Shown here: positions 47,619-57,547 of the stretch, one piece after another
Numbering within the stretch: position 1 is the first letter of the stretch
How the letters are laid out: every line of letters begins with the position of its first letter
Translations under genes and position numbers: made by a program
The notes under the pieces: model-generated
The model's database searches: none
What the model saw: the letters and a program-made list of their open reading frames with translations, nothing else
Told to the model about the DNA's origin: nothing
NCBI RefSeq assembly: GCF_008831285.2
Contig: NC_045142.1
Location: 27,109,876-27,169,875 of the forward strand
Reading direction: 5' to 3'
DNA from: Nymphaea colorata
Taxonomy: Eukaryota; Streptophyta; Magnoliopsida; Nymphaeales; Nymphaeaceae
Length of the DNA stretch: 60,000 nt

Positions 47619-48664
47619 GACGAGTTTGGGAAATTTTTAGGGGTTGTGAAGTTCCAACCCTAATATCTCTCACCGCTACCACCGCCACCACTGCAGCCGC
47701 CGCTACCGCTGCCACTGCCGCCGCCGCTGCCGCCGCCGCTACCGCTGCCACTGCCGCCGCCGCCGCCGCTGTACCCAATACCACCGTCGCTATTTCCGCC
47801 GCCGCCGGTGTCACCCTTTGCGCCATCGCCATCGCAGCCACTCTTGCGGCGTCGCTCTTGCGTTGTTGACCGTCACCGTTGTCCCTTGCGCCACTGCCTT
47901 TTTGCGCCGTCGTCTTGCTTCCCGGAGAAGAAGGAAGATATGCGTGCTTAGGTGCTTCCTAGGCTTGTCTCCCTCTATTCACGTCACTTCCTAGGGGTCT
48001 TTTGCAAATCCGGTGAAGTGCATCCGCCTCTTACCTACAGCATCCGCCTCTTACCTACAATATATTGCTTGGTTGATCTTTGATTCCATCTTCTTGTTCT
48101 TTTTGGCGCCCACCGTGCAAGAAGAGGTGGCTGGTCCGTGACTTGGTAGAGGACGTAAAGGAGGAGAGGAGCGTAACTTGAGGATTGCCTCAACGTCCGC
48201 CGGCGCTGCGGCGATCGCATCCCTCTTTCCTTACAAAAGATCGGGGTTAAATTGGTCTTACGGGTGAAGGCTTTCCTCATCTCGAAGTTGATTTCCTATT
48301 CACTTCTATACCTTGATACTTGCTGGGTTTTGCCTCTTGAATCTTGATTCCAGCAAGGAGAACGTGTGGCGCAACCTCTACCCGTGGGAGATTGCAGCCC
48401 GAGAGAGAGAAGGAACCGCTTCCGTCGAGCGACATCGACGATCGTTTCCCCCAATCGACATTCTGTTCACTCTTGGGGTTGATTGGGAATCCGGTGAAGA
48501 TATTACCTCTCTCTCTTTATCGTTCATTTCTAGATAGAACTTGATTTTTCTCTCGTTCTTGTGATTCTATCCAAGGATATTACTGCCCGTTGGTGCTCTC
48601 TGTTGTCACCGGTGCCTCTCTTGTTGTATCGCTGCTCGTGCCTCCTGTTGGACTATCTGTGATT
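47619..48664 (+). other. Element E leader with GCC/GCT repeat, gag absent
   Basis: The region where gag would be expected. An imperfect GCC/GCT/ACC trinucleotide repeat at about 47670-47840 gives artificial Ala/Thr frames. The rest (47870-48660) has short unrelated frames and no gag or CCHC motif on either strand. Confidence 0.75.
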
Positions 48665-51600
48665 ATGGCAGCTTCTTCATCTATAGACGTGATGGCGGAT
48701 TGCCGTATGGGGGAGTGGATCATTGACAGTGGCGCTACTCACCACATGACCGGCGATCCTAAGGTCTTTCATGGATATAAGCTTTCATCAGGAAAGGATC
48801 GTGTTTCCCTTGCCGATGGTTCATCTATCTCTGTGGCTGGAAAATGGAGTCTCCCACTTTTGAACAAGTTCTTAGTCCACAATGCTCTACATGTTCCTCA
48901 TATTCCCTTGAATCTCTTGTCGGTTAGCAAGATCACGAAGGAGTTAAATTGCGAACTTATATTTTCCGCTGATCGCTGTGTTATGCAGGACTTGGTGACG
49001 GGGAAGAGGATTGGGATTGGTCTAGCTTCTGACGGGCTTTATCGTTTACCTATGCGTGCTGCTCAGGCTCTCATGACGGCAGTCAGCCAAGCCACGAAGA
49101 ATAAAGAGGACTCCCTTCAGTTGCTTCTACGTTGGCATGAGCGCCTTGGACACTTGCCTTTTGGCCTTCTTAGACAGTTGTTTCCTGATATATGTTCCAG
49201 GTTAAATATGACTATGGTGTCTTGTAATGTCTGTCACCTGGCCAAACATGTTAGGGCTTCATACCCTTTGTCTAGCCATCGGTCTAATGAGGTATTTGCC
49301 ATGATTCATTCTGATGTGTGGGGGCCTGCAGGGATTCCTTCTTGTCATGGTTTTCAATATTTTATCACCTTTATAGATGATTATTCTCGTAACACTATTG
49401 TCTACTTGCTGAAAGACCGTAGTGAAGTTCCTACTGTCATAGAGACTTTCATTGCTTATGTGGAAACTCAATATGGAGCATCTGTTAAGACATTTCGATC
49501 TGACAATGCTCGAGAGTATATGTGCCAGTCTGTTGATAGCTTCTTTCAAAAAAAGAGAATTGTTCATGAGACTTCCTGTAGTTATACCCCTTCTCAAAAT
49601 GGAGTTGCTGATCGAAAAAATCGTCAGTTATTGAATATGACTCGGGCTCTTCTTTTTCAACGTCATGTTCCAAAAAAGTATTGGGGGGATGCTGTGCTGA
49701 CCAGTGCGTATCTTATAAACCGGTTGCCTAGTCGTGTGTTGAATGGGAAGACGCCTCACTCTCTATTACCGGGGAGTCGTGAACCTTTCTCTCTTCCACT
49801 CAGAGTTTTTGGTTGTGTTTGCTTTATTCACAATCATAGTCCTCACATTAAAAAGCTTGATCCAAGATCTATTAAGGGCATTTTTTTAGGGTATTCTCCC
49901 ACTCAAAAAGGGTACAAGTGTCGAGACCCTTCCACTGGTCGGGCCTATGTTACCAAAGATGTCACTTTCCTTGAACATATTTCCTATTTTGGTGAGAATC
50001 CTCTTCAGGGGGAGTACTCTATGTCACAGGAAAGTATTCTCCGAGTCAGGAAATTCAGTTTACAGATTTTTTGGACTACAGGCGTGACTCCGTTGGTCCA
50101 TCTAGTGAGGTGCATGAACAAGAGAAAAATGGTCCATCTAGTGAGGTGCATGAATAGGAGAAAAATGGAGAGTGTTCCACTGAGGCAGAAGAGAAGTGCA
50201 ATCGTCTATTTGGGCAAGTTTACTCTAGGCGAAGAGTTTGTACAGATGAGATGACAGGTGGTGAGAATTCTACTCCCAATCCAATTAGTCCTTCCCTGGA
50301 TGACCCAAGTCGTGCGCAGAAGCAACCTGTTGAAGAAGAGATTCAGACTGTTGCTGCTAGTGAAAAGCTTCCCATCGCCCTGCGAAAGGGTGTCAGGTCA
50401 TGTACTCAACATCCTATTGGTAACTTTGTTTCATATTCTAGACTGAGCAAGGACTACAAATGCTTTGTATCTTCTCTTTCTTTGACTATGATTCCCAGGA
50501 ATGTTGCTGAGGCTCAGAGTGATCCTAAGTGGACTTATGCAATGCAAGAAGAGATGGAAACCTTGCGAAGAAACATGACATGGGAAGTTGTAAAGATTTC
50601 TGAGGCGGCTCACTTGGTTGGATCTAAGTGGGTCTACACCATCAAGTACAAACCAGATGCGAGTGTTGAAAGATACAAAGCTCGTCTTGTGGCCAAGGGG
50701 TTTAGTCAGAAATATGGGATTAATTATTTGGAGACCTTTGCTCCTGTTGCGAAGATGAAGACTGTCAGAGTCATTATCTCTTTAGCTGTGATGAAGGAGT
50801 GGAAGATGTACCAACTTGATGTCAAGAACGCATTTCTCACAGCTAAGGAAGTATATATGTGTATGCCTCCAGGATATGAGGAACCTGGAAAATGTTGCAA
50901 GCTAAGGAAAGCTTTATATGGGCTCAAGCAATCTCCTCGAGCATGGTTTGAACGACTCAGACTTGTCATGAGACAATGTGGATACCATCAAGGGAATGGA
51001 GATCATACACTCTTTGTGAAGAGAAATGAGCAAAAGGTTACTATTTTGTTGGTATATGTTGATGATATGATTGTCACAGGTGATGATGAAGATGAAATAA
51101 TGAAGTTAAAGAAACTGTTGGCGATCGAGTTTGATCTTAAGGACCTTGGTAAGTTGAAATACTTCCTTGGCATAGAAATTGCTAGGACTGGGACTAGCCT
51201 TGTGCTAAATCAACGAAAGTACACTCTAGATTTGTTAAAGGAGACTGGGAAACTAGGGTGTAGACCAACTTCTACTCCTCTAGATGCTGGCCATAAGCTA
51301 AGTCTTAGAGACGGGGAGCCACTCTGTGAAGAGGCAAAAAGAAGATATCAATGTCTTGTAGGGAAGTTAATTTATCTTACTCTCACTAGACCTGATATTA
51401 CCTTTGCTGTGAATGTGATGAGCCAGTTCATGCATGCTCCCACGGATGCCCACTTGAAGGCTGTTGACAGGATCTTGTGCTACTTGAAGAGGTATCCTGG
51501 CAAAGGTCTCTTATATGTCAAGCAAGACACTCTTGGGATTGAAGGTTATTCAGATGCAGACTGGGCAGGCTGTATTGACACTAGGAGGTCCACCTCTGGC

Positions 51601-51756
51601 TATTGTATTTATTTGGGAGGGAATCTCATAGTGTGGAGAAGTAAAAGGCAAGATGTTTGTTCGCGTTCCAGTGCTGAAGCAGAATACAGAGCTGTTGCTA
51701 TGGGAGTTTCTGAGCTTTTGTGGCTGAAAGTATTGTTGACTGATATTGGTATAAAG
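48665..51756 (+). pseudogene. Element E protease, integrase, RT and start of RNase H (frameshifted)
   Basis: The first frame (ATG 48665 to a stop at 50252-50254) has protease (WIIDSGATHHMTGD), the integrase zinc site (HERLGH, CNVCHLAKH) and a catalytic core with HSDVWG and RSDNAREY. The third catalytic position reads NGVADRKN, Asp instead of Glu. Around 50040-50250 the sense passes to a second frame, with a nonsense codon in one copy of a 36-bp tandem repeat (50095-50166). That frame (to 51756) encodes RT (VGSKWVYTIKY, LVYVDDMIVTGDD) and the start of RNase H (SDADWAGC, SSAEAEYRAV), and is cut by element F. The remainder resumes at 57020. Confidence 0.92.
50095..50166 (+). repeat. 36-bp tandem duplication in the element E linker
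   Basis: Two 36-bp copies (50095-50130, 50131-50166) begin GGTCCATCTAGTGAGG. They differ at two neighbouring positions. The change in the second copy creates a TAG in the original coding frame. Confidence 0.9.
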
Positions 51757-51921
51757 TGTTAAGATGTGTTTATATTCAGTTTTAGGTTTAAGAGGGTACT
51801 TTTGTAATAACTTTTCCTTTAGATGTTTCTCTTGTAACTTCTCTCTCTTCTCTAGTCTATATAAAGAGGAGTTAGGGCAGATTTCGAGGTTAATCAAAGA
51901 TTATTCTTTCTAATCTTATCA
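51757..51921 (+). repeat. 5' LTR of element F
   Basis: 165 bp, TGTTAAGATG...CTTATCA, with a TATA box (TATATAAAG, 51858-51866). Short for a copia LTR. Confidence 0.97.
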
Positions 51922-52034
51922 TGGTATCAGAGCAGCAGCCGTCTCCTACTCCTTGGCGCGCCGATTGAGCGGCGCCGCCCGCCGCCTGACCGCGCCCATC
52001 GCTGCGCTTCCTCCACCCGCTCGTGTCCACCCAA

Positions 52035-52205
52035 CTCCGCCCGTCGCTGACCTCTCCACCCGACGCCTCCGCCAGTCGCTGTCCTGACCTCTCCGCCCGA
52101 CGCCTCCGCCCGTCGCTGACCTCTCCACCCGACGCCTCCGCCCGTCGCTGACCTCTCCGCCCGACGCCTCCGCCCGTTGCTGTCTTCTCCGCCCGACGCC
52201 TCCGT
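52035..52205 (+). repeat. 32-bp minisatellite in the element F leader
   Basis: About five imperfect head-to-tail copies of a roughly 32-bp GC-rich unit starting CTCCGCCCGTCGCTGACC and ending CACCCGACGC, one of them a few bases longer. It lies between the PBS and gag, in a leader with strong C/G strand asymmetry (C-rich sense strand). Confidence 0.85.
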
Positions 52206-52636
52206 CAGCTGTTGCAGTCATCTTCGCCGCTGCCTGCGGTGGCTGTCACCTCCGCCCGCCGCCGCCGTCCGTCACTGTTGCTTCTCCGCTGCCGCTGAAT
52301 CGCCGCTGCACGCTGCATCGCCTCTGCTGTCTCCACCACTCTCCTCTGCTCCGCCGCTGCCCTGCACGCTGATTTTCTTCTCAGCGTCTTCGCTGCATCG
52401 CCTCCTCTACTCCGCCGCTGCTCTGCACGCTGATTTTCCTCTCAGCGTCTTCGCTGTCGCCTCTGGTAATCTGTCTTCGTTCAGTTCTGTTGTTGCCTCT
52501 TCCAGCCGATCAGACTTATGGATTGCTGCCCGTGTTAACTGCTTCATGATCAGCATGTTGTCTTTCGATATGTGATTGTCTTCTTTTTGCCTGCACTTCC
52601 TATTCCGTGGCTCGGTTTCCTCCATTGTGTTGAGCG

Positions 52637-55600
52637 ATGTCTGAAATTAGCAGCGGCGCTAATACCTCTTCCTTTGTGTCGTCGGGAGAGATGAAGAGTT
52701 CCCCATTTTCCAGCTTTATCACCAAAATGGATGGGGGTAATTACGAGATGTGGGCCATGCAAGTAAAAAAAACCTTGATCGCTCATGAGAAGGAACATCT
52801 TATATTGGAGCCCGAGCCCGTACAGAAGGTAGGAAAATATACTACTTGGTTTAAAGATAATTCGTTGGTTATGGTATGGATTGTTGGTACTCTTACTCAA
52901 GACATTGCCAATGAAGTCCTGCATAAGGAAAGTGCAAAGGATATGTGGGATTCCCTTGCAGCCACCTATTCACAAGCAAGGAATGAAACAAGAATTATGC
53001 AGCTTCATCATGATATTCATCAGATGCGCCAAGATGGTCGCCCTCTACATACTTATTATTCTAGTCTCAAGTCCATGTTTGAGAGACTAAACAGCTACTT
53101 TCCTGCATGTAAGTGTGAACAACAGAAGGCATACAGAGATATGCTTATGGTCGGAGTATTTCTGTCTGGATTAGACTCTGTTTATGAATCAGCAAAGAAT
53201 CAGATGCTCACTAGTCCCTCGATTCCTCCTATTGATGAAGCTTATAGTAGGCTAAGCAGAATTCCAATCCCTTCATCGACTGTTCTTGATACCACTTCTG
53301 CTATGCTTGCTACTCGTGGCAGAGGTGGGTCCCTCTTTGCCAGAGGACGAGGATACCGTGGCCGTGGCAATACCCCTTCGCGCCCAGTATGTCAGTTTTG
53401 TCATCGCATTGGTCACACTGTGGATAAGTGTTGGCAGAAACATGGTCGTCCAGCTGTTGCCAATCAGACTGTTTTTACTGATTCTCCAGAGCAGCCTAAG
53501 ACTCAGCATCCTGTTTCCTCCAGTGAGTTACGTGCAGATGATATTATCTCTCAGTTGAGACACTTGATTGGAGATAGACCTCAACAAGCTCCTGATCCGA
53601 CCACCTCTACTATCACTACTGCTGCCAGTGCATCTTCATCTGGTATGTATTCTGACACTACAGATTGGCTCATTGATTCGGGTGCATCGACACATCTCTG
53701 TGGAGACAAGGCACAGTTTACTTCTTATGTCCCTACTCCACCTGGTCGCTCGGTTATTCTAGCAGATGGCAAATATTCTCCCGTTGTTGGACTTGGAGAG
53801 GTCCAACTTACTTCATCATTACCATTGCAACATGTTCTTCATGCACCAGACTTCCCACATAGCCTACTATCTATCAGTCAGATTACCAGAGATTTAAACT
53901 GTCGTGCGATATTTGACTCCTCTTCTCTTGTGTTTCAGGATATACTGACGGGCAGGGTGATTGGCAGTGGCCGTGAACAGGGAGGTCTTTACAGGCTAGT
54001 GCATCCCTTTCCCTTTGCTGGGTCTACCTCTGCAGGGTCGTCCTCATCCTCGGCTTATACTTGGCATTTACGTTTTGGACATCTACCGTTTCAGAAACTG
54101 CTGCATGTTCTTCCTCAGCTGTCTCCTAAGTCTTCTTTTCAATGCGAGTCTTGTCAGTTGGGCAAACACCATCGGTCATCCTTTCCTCCGCGGCCCAGTC
54201 GAAGTAGCCATTCTGTGTTTGAGTTACTTCATTTTGATGTTTGGGGTCCGAGTCGTACACCTGCTCTTCAAGGTCATCGATATTATCTTGTTGCTGTCGA
54301 TGACTATAGTCGTGTTAGTTGGGTTTTTCTTATGAAGCATAAATCTGAAGTGGGTCATGTAATCAAAAATTTTATCAATGAAATTCTGACTCAGTTTGAT
54401 ACTTGTGTCAAAATTGTGCGCTCTGACAATGCTCTTGAGTTCTGTGCTTCCTCTTTGGAACAATTTTTCAGGGATAAGGGTATCATCCACCAAACTTCTT
54501 GTGCCTATACCTCCCAACAAAATGGGGTTGCTGAACGGAAACACCGTCATATTCTTGATGTTGCCAGAACCATTATCATACATAGCCATGTTCCCCATTC
54601 TTACTGGGGCGATGCTGTTCTCACAGCATGCTATCTTATTAATCGTATGCCGTCATCTGTGTTGGGAGACCTTATTCCTATCTCTGTCTTCTTTCCTGAC
54701 AGAGACTTGTTTTCTGTTCCACCTTGTGTTTTTGGATGTGTTGCCTTTGTTCAGTTGCTTGGTCCTGGGCGAGATAAGTTGTCTCCTCGGGCCATCAAAA
54801 CGATCTTTGTTGGTTATTCCCGCACTCAAAAGGGATATCGATGTTATGATCCTTCTACTCGTCGGTATTATGTGAGTGCTGATGTTACATTTTTTGAATC
54901 AACCTCTTTCTTCTCCCCAAATGGAACTCAATTAAGGGCGCCTGAATTAAATGATGAAGTCCAATTTCCTCTACCTCTCATGAGTTGTCCAAACCCAGTT
55001 GATCCACGTTTTGGGGCTGTCTACCAACGTCGTACTAAGCCTGCTGCGCCTGTTCAATGTGCACCTGTGCCTTCACCCAGCACGCCCAAGGTAATTCCTG
55101 ACACAAACTCAACTGACAATGTTTTATGTAATGATGACATAGGAGTATGTCACGAGCATGTTCCTGCTCCTAATGAACTTGATATGCCCATTGCTCAAAG
55201 GAAAGGCAAACGCAGTTGCACTTTGCATCCTATCTCTGGTCATTTATCCATGGATAGACTCACCCCTATGTACCGACAGTTTGTCAAGGGGCTGTCGGCT
55301 ATTGCTCTTCCACAGAATCCCATGGATGCTCTCTCTGATCCCAAATGGGCAGCAGCTATGCAAGAAGAGATGGATGCTCTTCAGTCTAGAGGCACCTGGA
55401 CACTTGTTACCCCTTCAGCTGATGCAGCCATTGTTGGTTGCAGATGGGTCTTTACTATCAAATACCGAGCAGATGGCAGTATTGACAGATATAAGGCTCG
55501 TCTGGTTGCAAAAGGCTATACCCAAACTTATGGGGTTGATTATTATGATACCTACTCTCCTGTGGCACGACATGCTTCCTTACGGATTCTCCTTGCTGTG

Positions 55601-56842
55601 GCTGTCAGCAAGAATTGGTCCCTCTCACAGCTTGATGTCAAAAATGCCTTTCTCTATGGTGACTTACATGAAGAAGTCTATATGCAGCAACCACCAGGGT
55701 TTGTTGTTGAGGGGGAGTGTCAGAAAGTGTGCAGATTGAGAAAGGCGATTTATGGTCTGAAACAGAGTCCTCGAGCTTGGTTTCAGAAATTGTCAGAGAA
55801 TATTGAGAATGAGGGCTTCAGACGTTCTTCGGCCGACCATTCCCTCTTTGTCAAGAAGACTTCTACAGGTACGGTGATAGTTCTTGTCTATGTTGATGAT
55901 ATCATTGTTACAGGGGATGATGATCAGGGGATTTCCAACATCAAGGATGTCCTTGGACAACACTTTGTCACCAAGGACCTTGGTGAACTACGTTATTTCC
56001 TTGGTATTGAGTTTGCCAGAAATCAAAAGGGCCTTATCATGTGCCAGAGGAAATACGTTACTGATGTTTTGCAAGAGACAGGGATGCTGGGGTGTCGGCC
56101 TGCATCCACGCCTATGGATATCAATACCCGCTTGTATGATGATGATACTGAAGATGTTGATGCGAGACAGTATAGAGGGATTGTTGGGAAGCTCCTATAC
56201 ATCACTGTTACTCGACCTGACATTGCCTATGCTGTTAGCAGAGTGAGTCAATTTATGGATAAGCCCAAGAAAGTTCATTGGGATGCTGCTATGATGATTC
56301 TTAGGTATCTAAAGAATTCACCAGGAACGGGACTCTTCTTTCAGAATGGTACCTCACTCACTATATCTGTGTATGTTGATGCCGATTATGCAGGATGCCC
56401 CTCAGACAGAAAATCCACTACTGGATTTTGTGTGTTTATTGGATCCAACTTGGTTACATGGAAGAGTAAGAAGCAAACTGTGGTTGCCAGATCAAGTGCA
56501 GAATCTGAGTATAGAGCTATGGCTCAGGGTACTGCTGAAGTTATGTGGGTTAGATCCCTGATGTTGGATCTTACTGTCGAAGTGCCTCTTCCTATGCAAC
56601 TGTTATGTGATAACAAAGCTGCACTGTTTATTGCTAATAATCCGGCTTTTCATGAAAGAACCAAGCATGTTGAAGTAGATTGTCACTATACTAGAGACAT
56701 GATTCAAAAGGGGTTTGTAAGTACCTCACACATTTCAACTACAGGGCAAACGACTGATATCTTTACTAAGGCTCTTGCAAGGGGACCATTCCAAAGCTGC
56801 TGTTCCAAGTTGAGCCTATTTGACATATACGCTCCAACTTGA
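52637..56842 (+). CDS. Element F gag-pol polyprotein, intact
   Basis: 1401 codons from ATG 52637 to TGA, ending just before the PPT. Gag (MDGGNYEMWAMQVKKTL) with an RGRG-rich stretch and zinc knuckle CQFCHRIGHTVDKC (252-265). Protease WLIDSGAST (catalytic Asp 347). Integrase zinc site starts at His 477 (HLRFGH) and includes CESCQLGKH; the DDE triad is Asp534 (FDVWG), Asp597 (RSDNALEF) and Glu633 (NGVAERKH), with 35 residues between the last two as usual. RT has YVDD at 1085-1088. RNase H follows with VDADYAGC, SSAESEYRA and CDNKAALF. All catalytic residues I can check are present. Gag and pol share one frame, as in other plant copia elements. The C-terminal DIYAPT resembles the ends of B and E. 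Confidence 0.97.
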   Translation: MSEISSGANTSSFVSSGEMKSSPFSSFITKMDGGNYEMWAMQVKKTLIAHEKEHLILEPEPVQKVGKYTTWFKDNSLVMVWIVGTLTQDIANEVLHKESAKDMWDSLAATYSQARNETRIMQLHHDIHQMRQDGRPLHTYYSSLKSMFERLNSYFPACKCEQQKAYRDMLMVGVFLSGLDSVYESAKNQMLTSPSIPPIDEAYSRLSRIPIPSSTVLDTTSAMLATRGRGGSLFARGRGYRGRGNTPSRPVCQFCHRIGHTVDKCWQKHGRPAVANQTVFTDSPEQPKTQHPVSSSELRADDIISQLRHLIGDRPQQAPDPTTSTITTAASASSSGMYSDTTDWLIDSGASTHLCGDKAQFTSYVPTPPGRSVILADGKYSPVVGLGEVQLTSSLPLQHVLHAPDFPHSLLSISQITRDLNCRAIFDSSSLVFQDILTGRVIGSGREQGGLYRLVHPFPFAGSTSAGSSSSSAYTWHLRFGHLPFQKLLHVLPQLSPKSSFQCESCQLGKHHRSSFPPRPSRSSHSVFELLHFDVWGPSRTPALQGHRYYLVAVDDYSRVSWVFLMKHKSEVGHVIKNFINEILTQFDTCVKIVRSDNALEFCASSLEQFFRDKGIIHQTSCAYTSQQNGVAERKHRHILDVARTIIIHSHVPHSYWGDAVLTACYLINRMPSSVLGDLIPISVFFPDRDLFSVPPCVFGCVAFVQLLGPGRDKLSPRAIKTIFVGYSRTQKGYRCYDPSTRRYYVSADVTFFESTSFFSPNGTQLRAPELNDEVQFPLPLMSCPNPVDPRFGAVYQRRTKPAAPVQCAPVPSPSTPKVIPDTNSTDNVLCNDDIGVCHEHVPAPNELDMPIAQRKGKRSCTLHPISGHLSMDRLTPMYRQFVKGLSAIALPQNPMDALSDPKWAAAMQEEMDALQSRGTWTLVTPSADAAIVGCRWVFTIKYRADGSIDRYKARLVAKGYTQTYGVDYYDTYSPVARHASLRILLAVAVSKNWSLSQLDVKNAFLYGDLHEEVYMQQPPGFVVEGECQKVCRLRKAIYGLKQSPRAWFQKLSENIENEGFRRSSADHSLFVKKTSTGTVIVLVYVDDIIVTGDDDQGISNIKDVLGQHFVTKDLGELRYFLGIEFARNQKGLIMCQRKYVTDVLQETGMLGCRPASTPMDINTRLYDDDTEDVDARQYRGIVGKLLYITVTRPDIAYAVSRVSQFMDKPKKVHWDAAMMILRYLKNSPGTGLFFQNGTSLTISVYVDADYAGCPSDRKSTTGFCVFIGSNLVTWKSKKQTVVARSSAESEYRAMAQGTAEVMWVRSLMLDLTVEVPLPMQLLCDNKAALFIANNPAFHERTKHVEVDCHYTRDMIQKGFVSTSHISTTGQTTDIFTKALARGPFQSCCSKLSLFDIYAPT

Positions 56843-56849
56843 GGGGGAG

Positions 56850-57014
56850 TGTTAAGATGTGTTTATATTCAGTTTTAGGTTTAAGAGGGTACTTTTGTAA
56901 TAACTTTTCCTTTAGATGTTTCTCTTGTAACTTCTCTCTCTTCTCTAGTCTATATAAAGAGGAGTTAGGGCAGATTTCGAGGTTAATCAAAGATTATTCT
57001 TTCTAATCTTATCA
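56850..57014 (+). repeat. 3' LTR of element F
   Basis: 165 bp, identical to 51757-51921 by direct comparison, with the TATA box at 56951-56959. Confidence 0.97.
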
Positions 57015-57019
57015 TAAAG

Positions 57020-57292
57020 GTTGAAGAACCAATGAAGATGTATTGCGATAACAAGTCCGCAATTAACTTGGCCAACAACCCTGTGCTTCATGACAGAACA
57101 AAGCATGTTGAGATTGACCGGCATTTCATTCAAGAGAGAATTGATGCTAAAGAACTTGTACTTCCTTACATGAGATCTGAAGACCAAACGGCTGATGTTC
57201 TGACGAAGGCTTTATCTTCGACCTCATTTGAGAGAAATGTATCCAAGTTGGGCATGTTTGATATGTATGCCCAACTTGAGGGGGAGTGTTGA
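57020..57292 (+). pseudogene. Element E RNase H C-terminus
   Basis: Rejoins the frame that ended at 51756 when element F and one TAAAG copy are removed (5263 bp, frame-compatible). It encodes MKMYCDNKSAINLANNPV, RTKHVEIDRHFI and DQTADVLTKAL. The TGA lies inside the first bases of the 3' LTR. Confidence 0.92.
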
Positions 57293-57542
57293 AGTATGTT
57301 AGATGGGTCTCGGGACCGGGTCCGGATCCGGATCCGATCCAGCTTGTAGCCCTTGTTGGGCATTATTTAAGTCGTGTAACCCTAATCCTTAAGGTGTGAA
57401 TGAAAGACTAAGGAGAGAGAGAGTCTGGCGGCTAGTGGGCACCGACTCCTCCTCATTCGTGGTTTTTTTCCCTCTTGTTGAGGGTTTTCCACGTTACATC
57501 GTGATCGTTGTTTCTCTTCCTCTTCTTGTTCGTGTTTCTACA
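57287..57542 (+). repeat. 3' LTR of element E
   Basis: 256 bp. It differs from 47348-47605 by two substitutions and one GA unit. Confidence 0.95.
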
Positions 57543-57547
57543 CTATG

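Larger units (their letters stand above)
51757..57014 (+). mobile_element. Copia element F, full-length, identical LTRs, intact
   Basis: A plus-strand LTR element of 5258 bp inserted in the RNase H region of element E, flanked by the target duplication TAAAG (51752-51756 and 57015-57019). 5' LTR 51757-51921, Met-tRNA PBS (TGGTATCAGAGCA, 51922-51934), single polyprotein frame, PPT (TTGAGGGGGAG, 56839-56849), 3' LTR 56850-57014. The two 165-bp LTRs appear identical base for base. It is the innermost and youngest insertion here and keeps everything expected of an autonomous copy. Confidence 0.97.
47348..57542 (+). mobile_element. Copia element E, full-length boundaries, no gag, hosting F
   Basis: A plus-strand LTR element flanked by the target duplication CTATG (47343-47347 and 57543-57547). 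5' LTR 47348-47605, PBS TGGTATCAGAGCC (47606-47618), PPT TTGAGGGGGAG (57276-57286), 3' LTR 57287-57542. It is interrupted by element F at 51757. LTRs differ by two substitutions and one 2-bp indel. The leader of about 1 kb before the protease has no gag frame or zinc knuckle. Pol has a frameshift and a changed integrase triad, so this copy should depend on other elements to move. Confidence 0.95.

Noticed and set aside
47498-47869. 123-codon Ala/Thr-rich ORF in the element E leader
   Set aside because: A product of the GCC/GCT/ACC trinucleotide repeat; not a gag protein.
51550-51897. Minus-strand ORF repeated near 56766-56990
   Set aside because: It is the antisense translation of the two identical LTRs of element F and appears twice for that reason only.
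52035-52205. Regularly spaced direct repeats suggesting a CRISPR-like array
   Set aside because: Units are head-to-tail without unique spacers and lie in a plant retrotransposon leader; it is a minisatellite.
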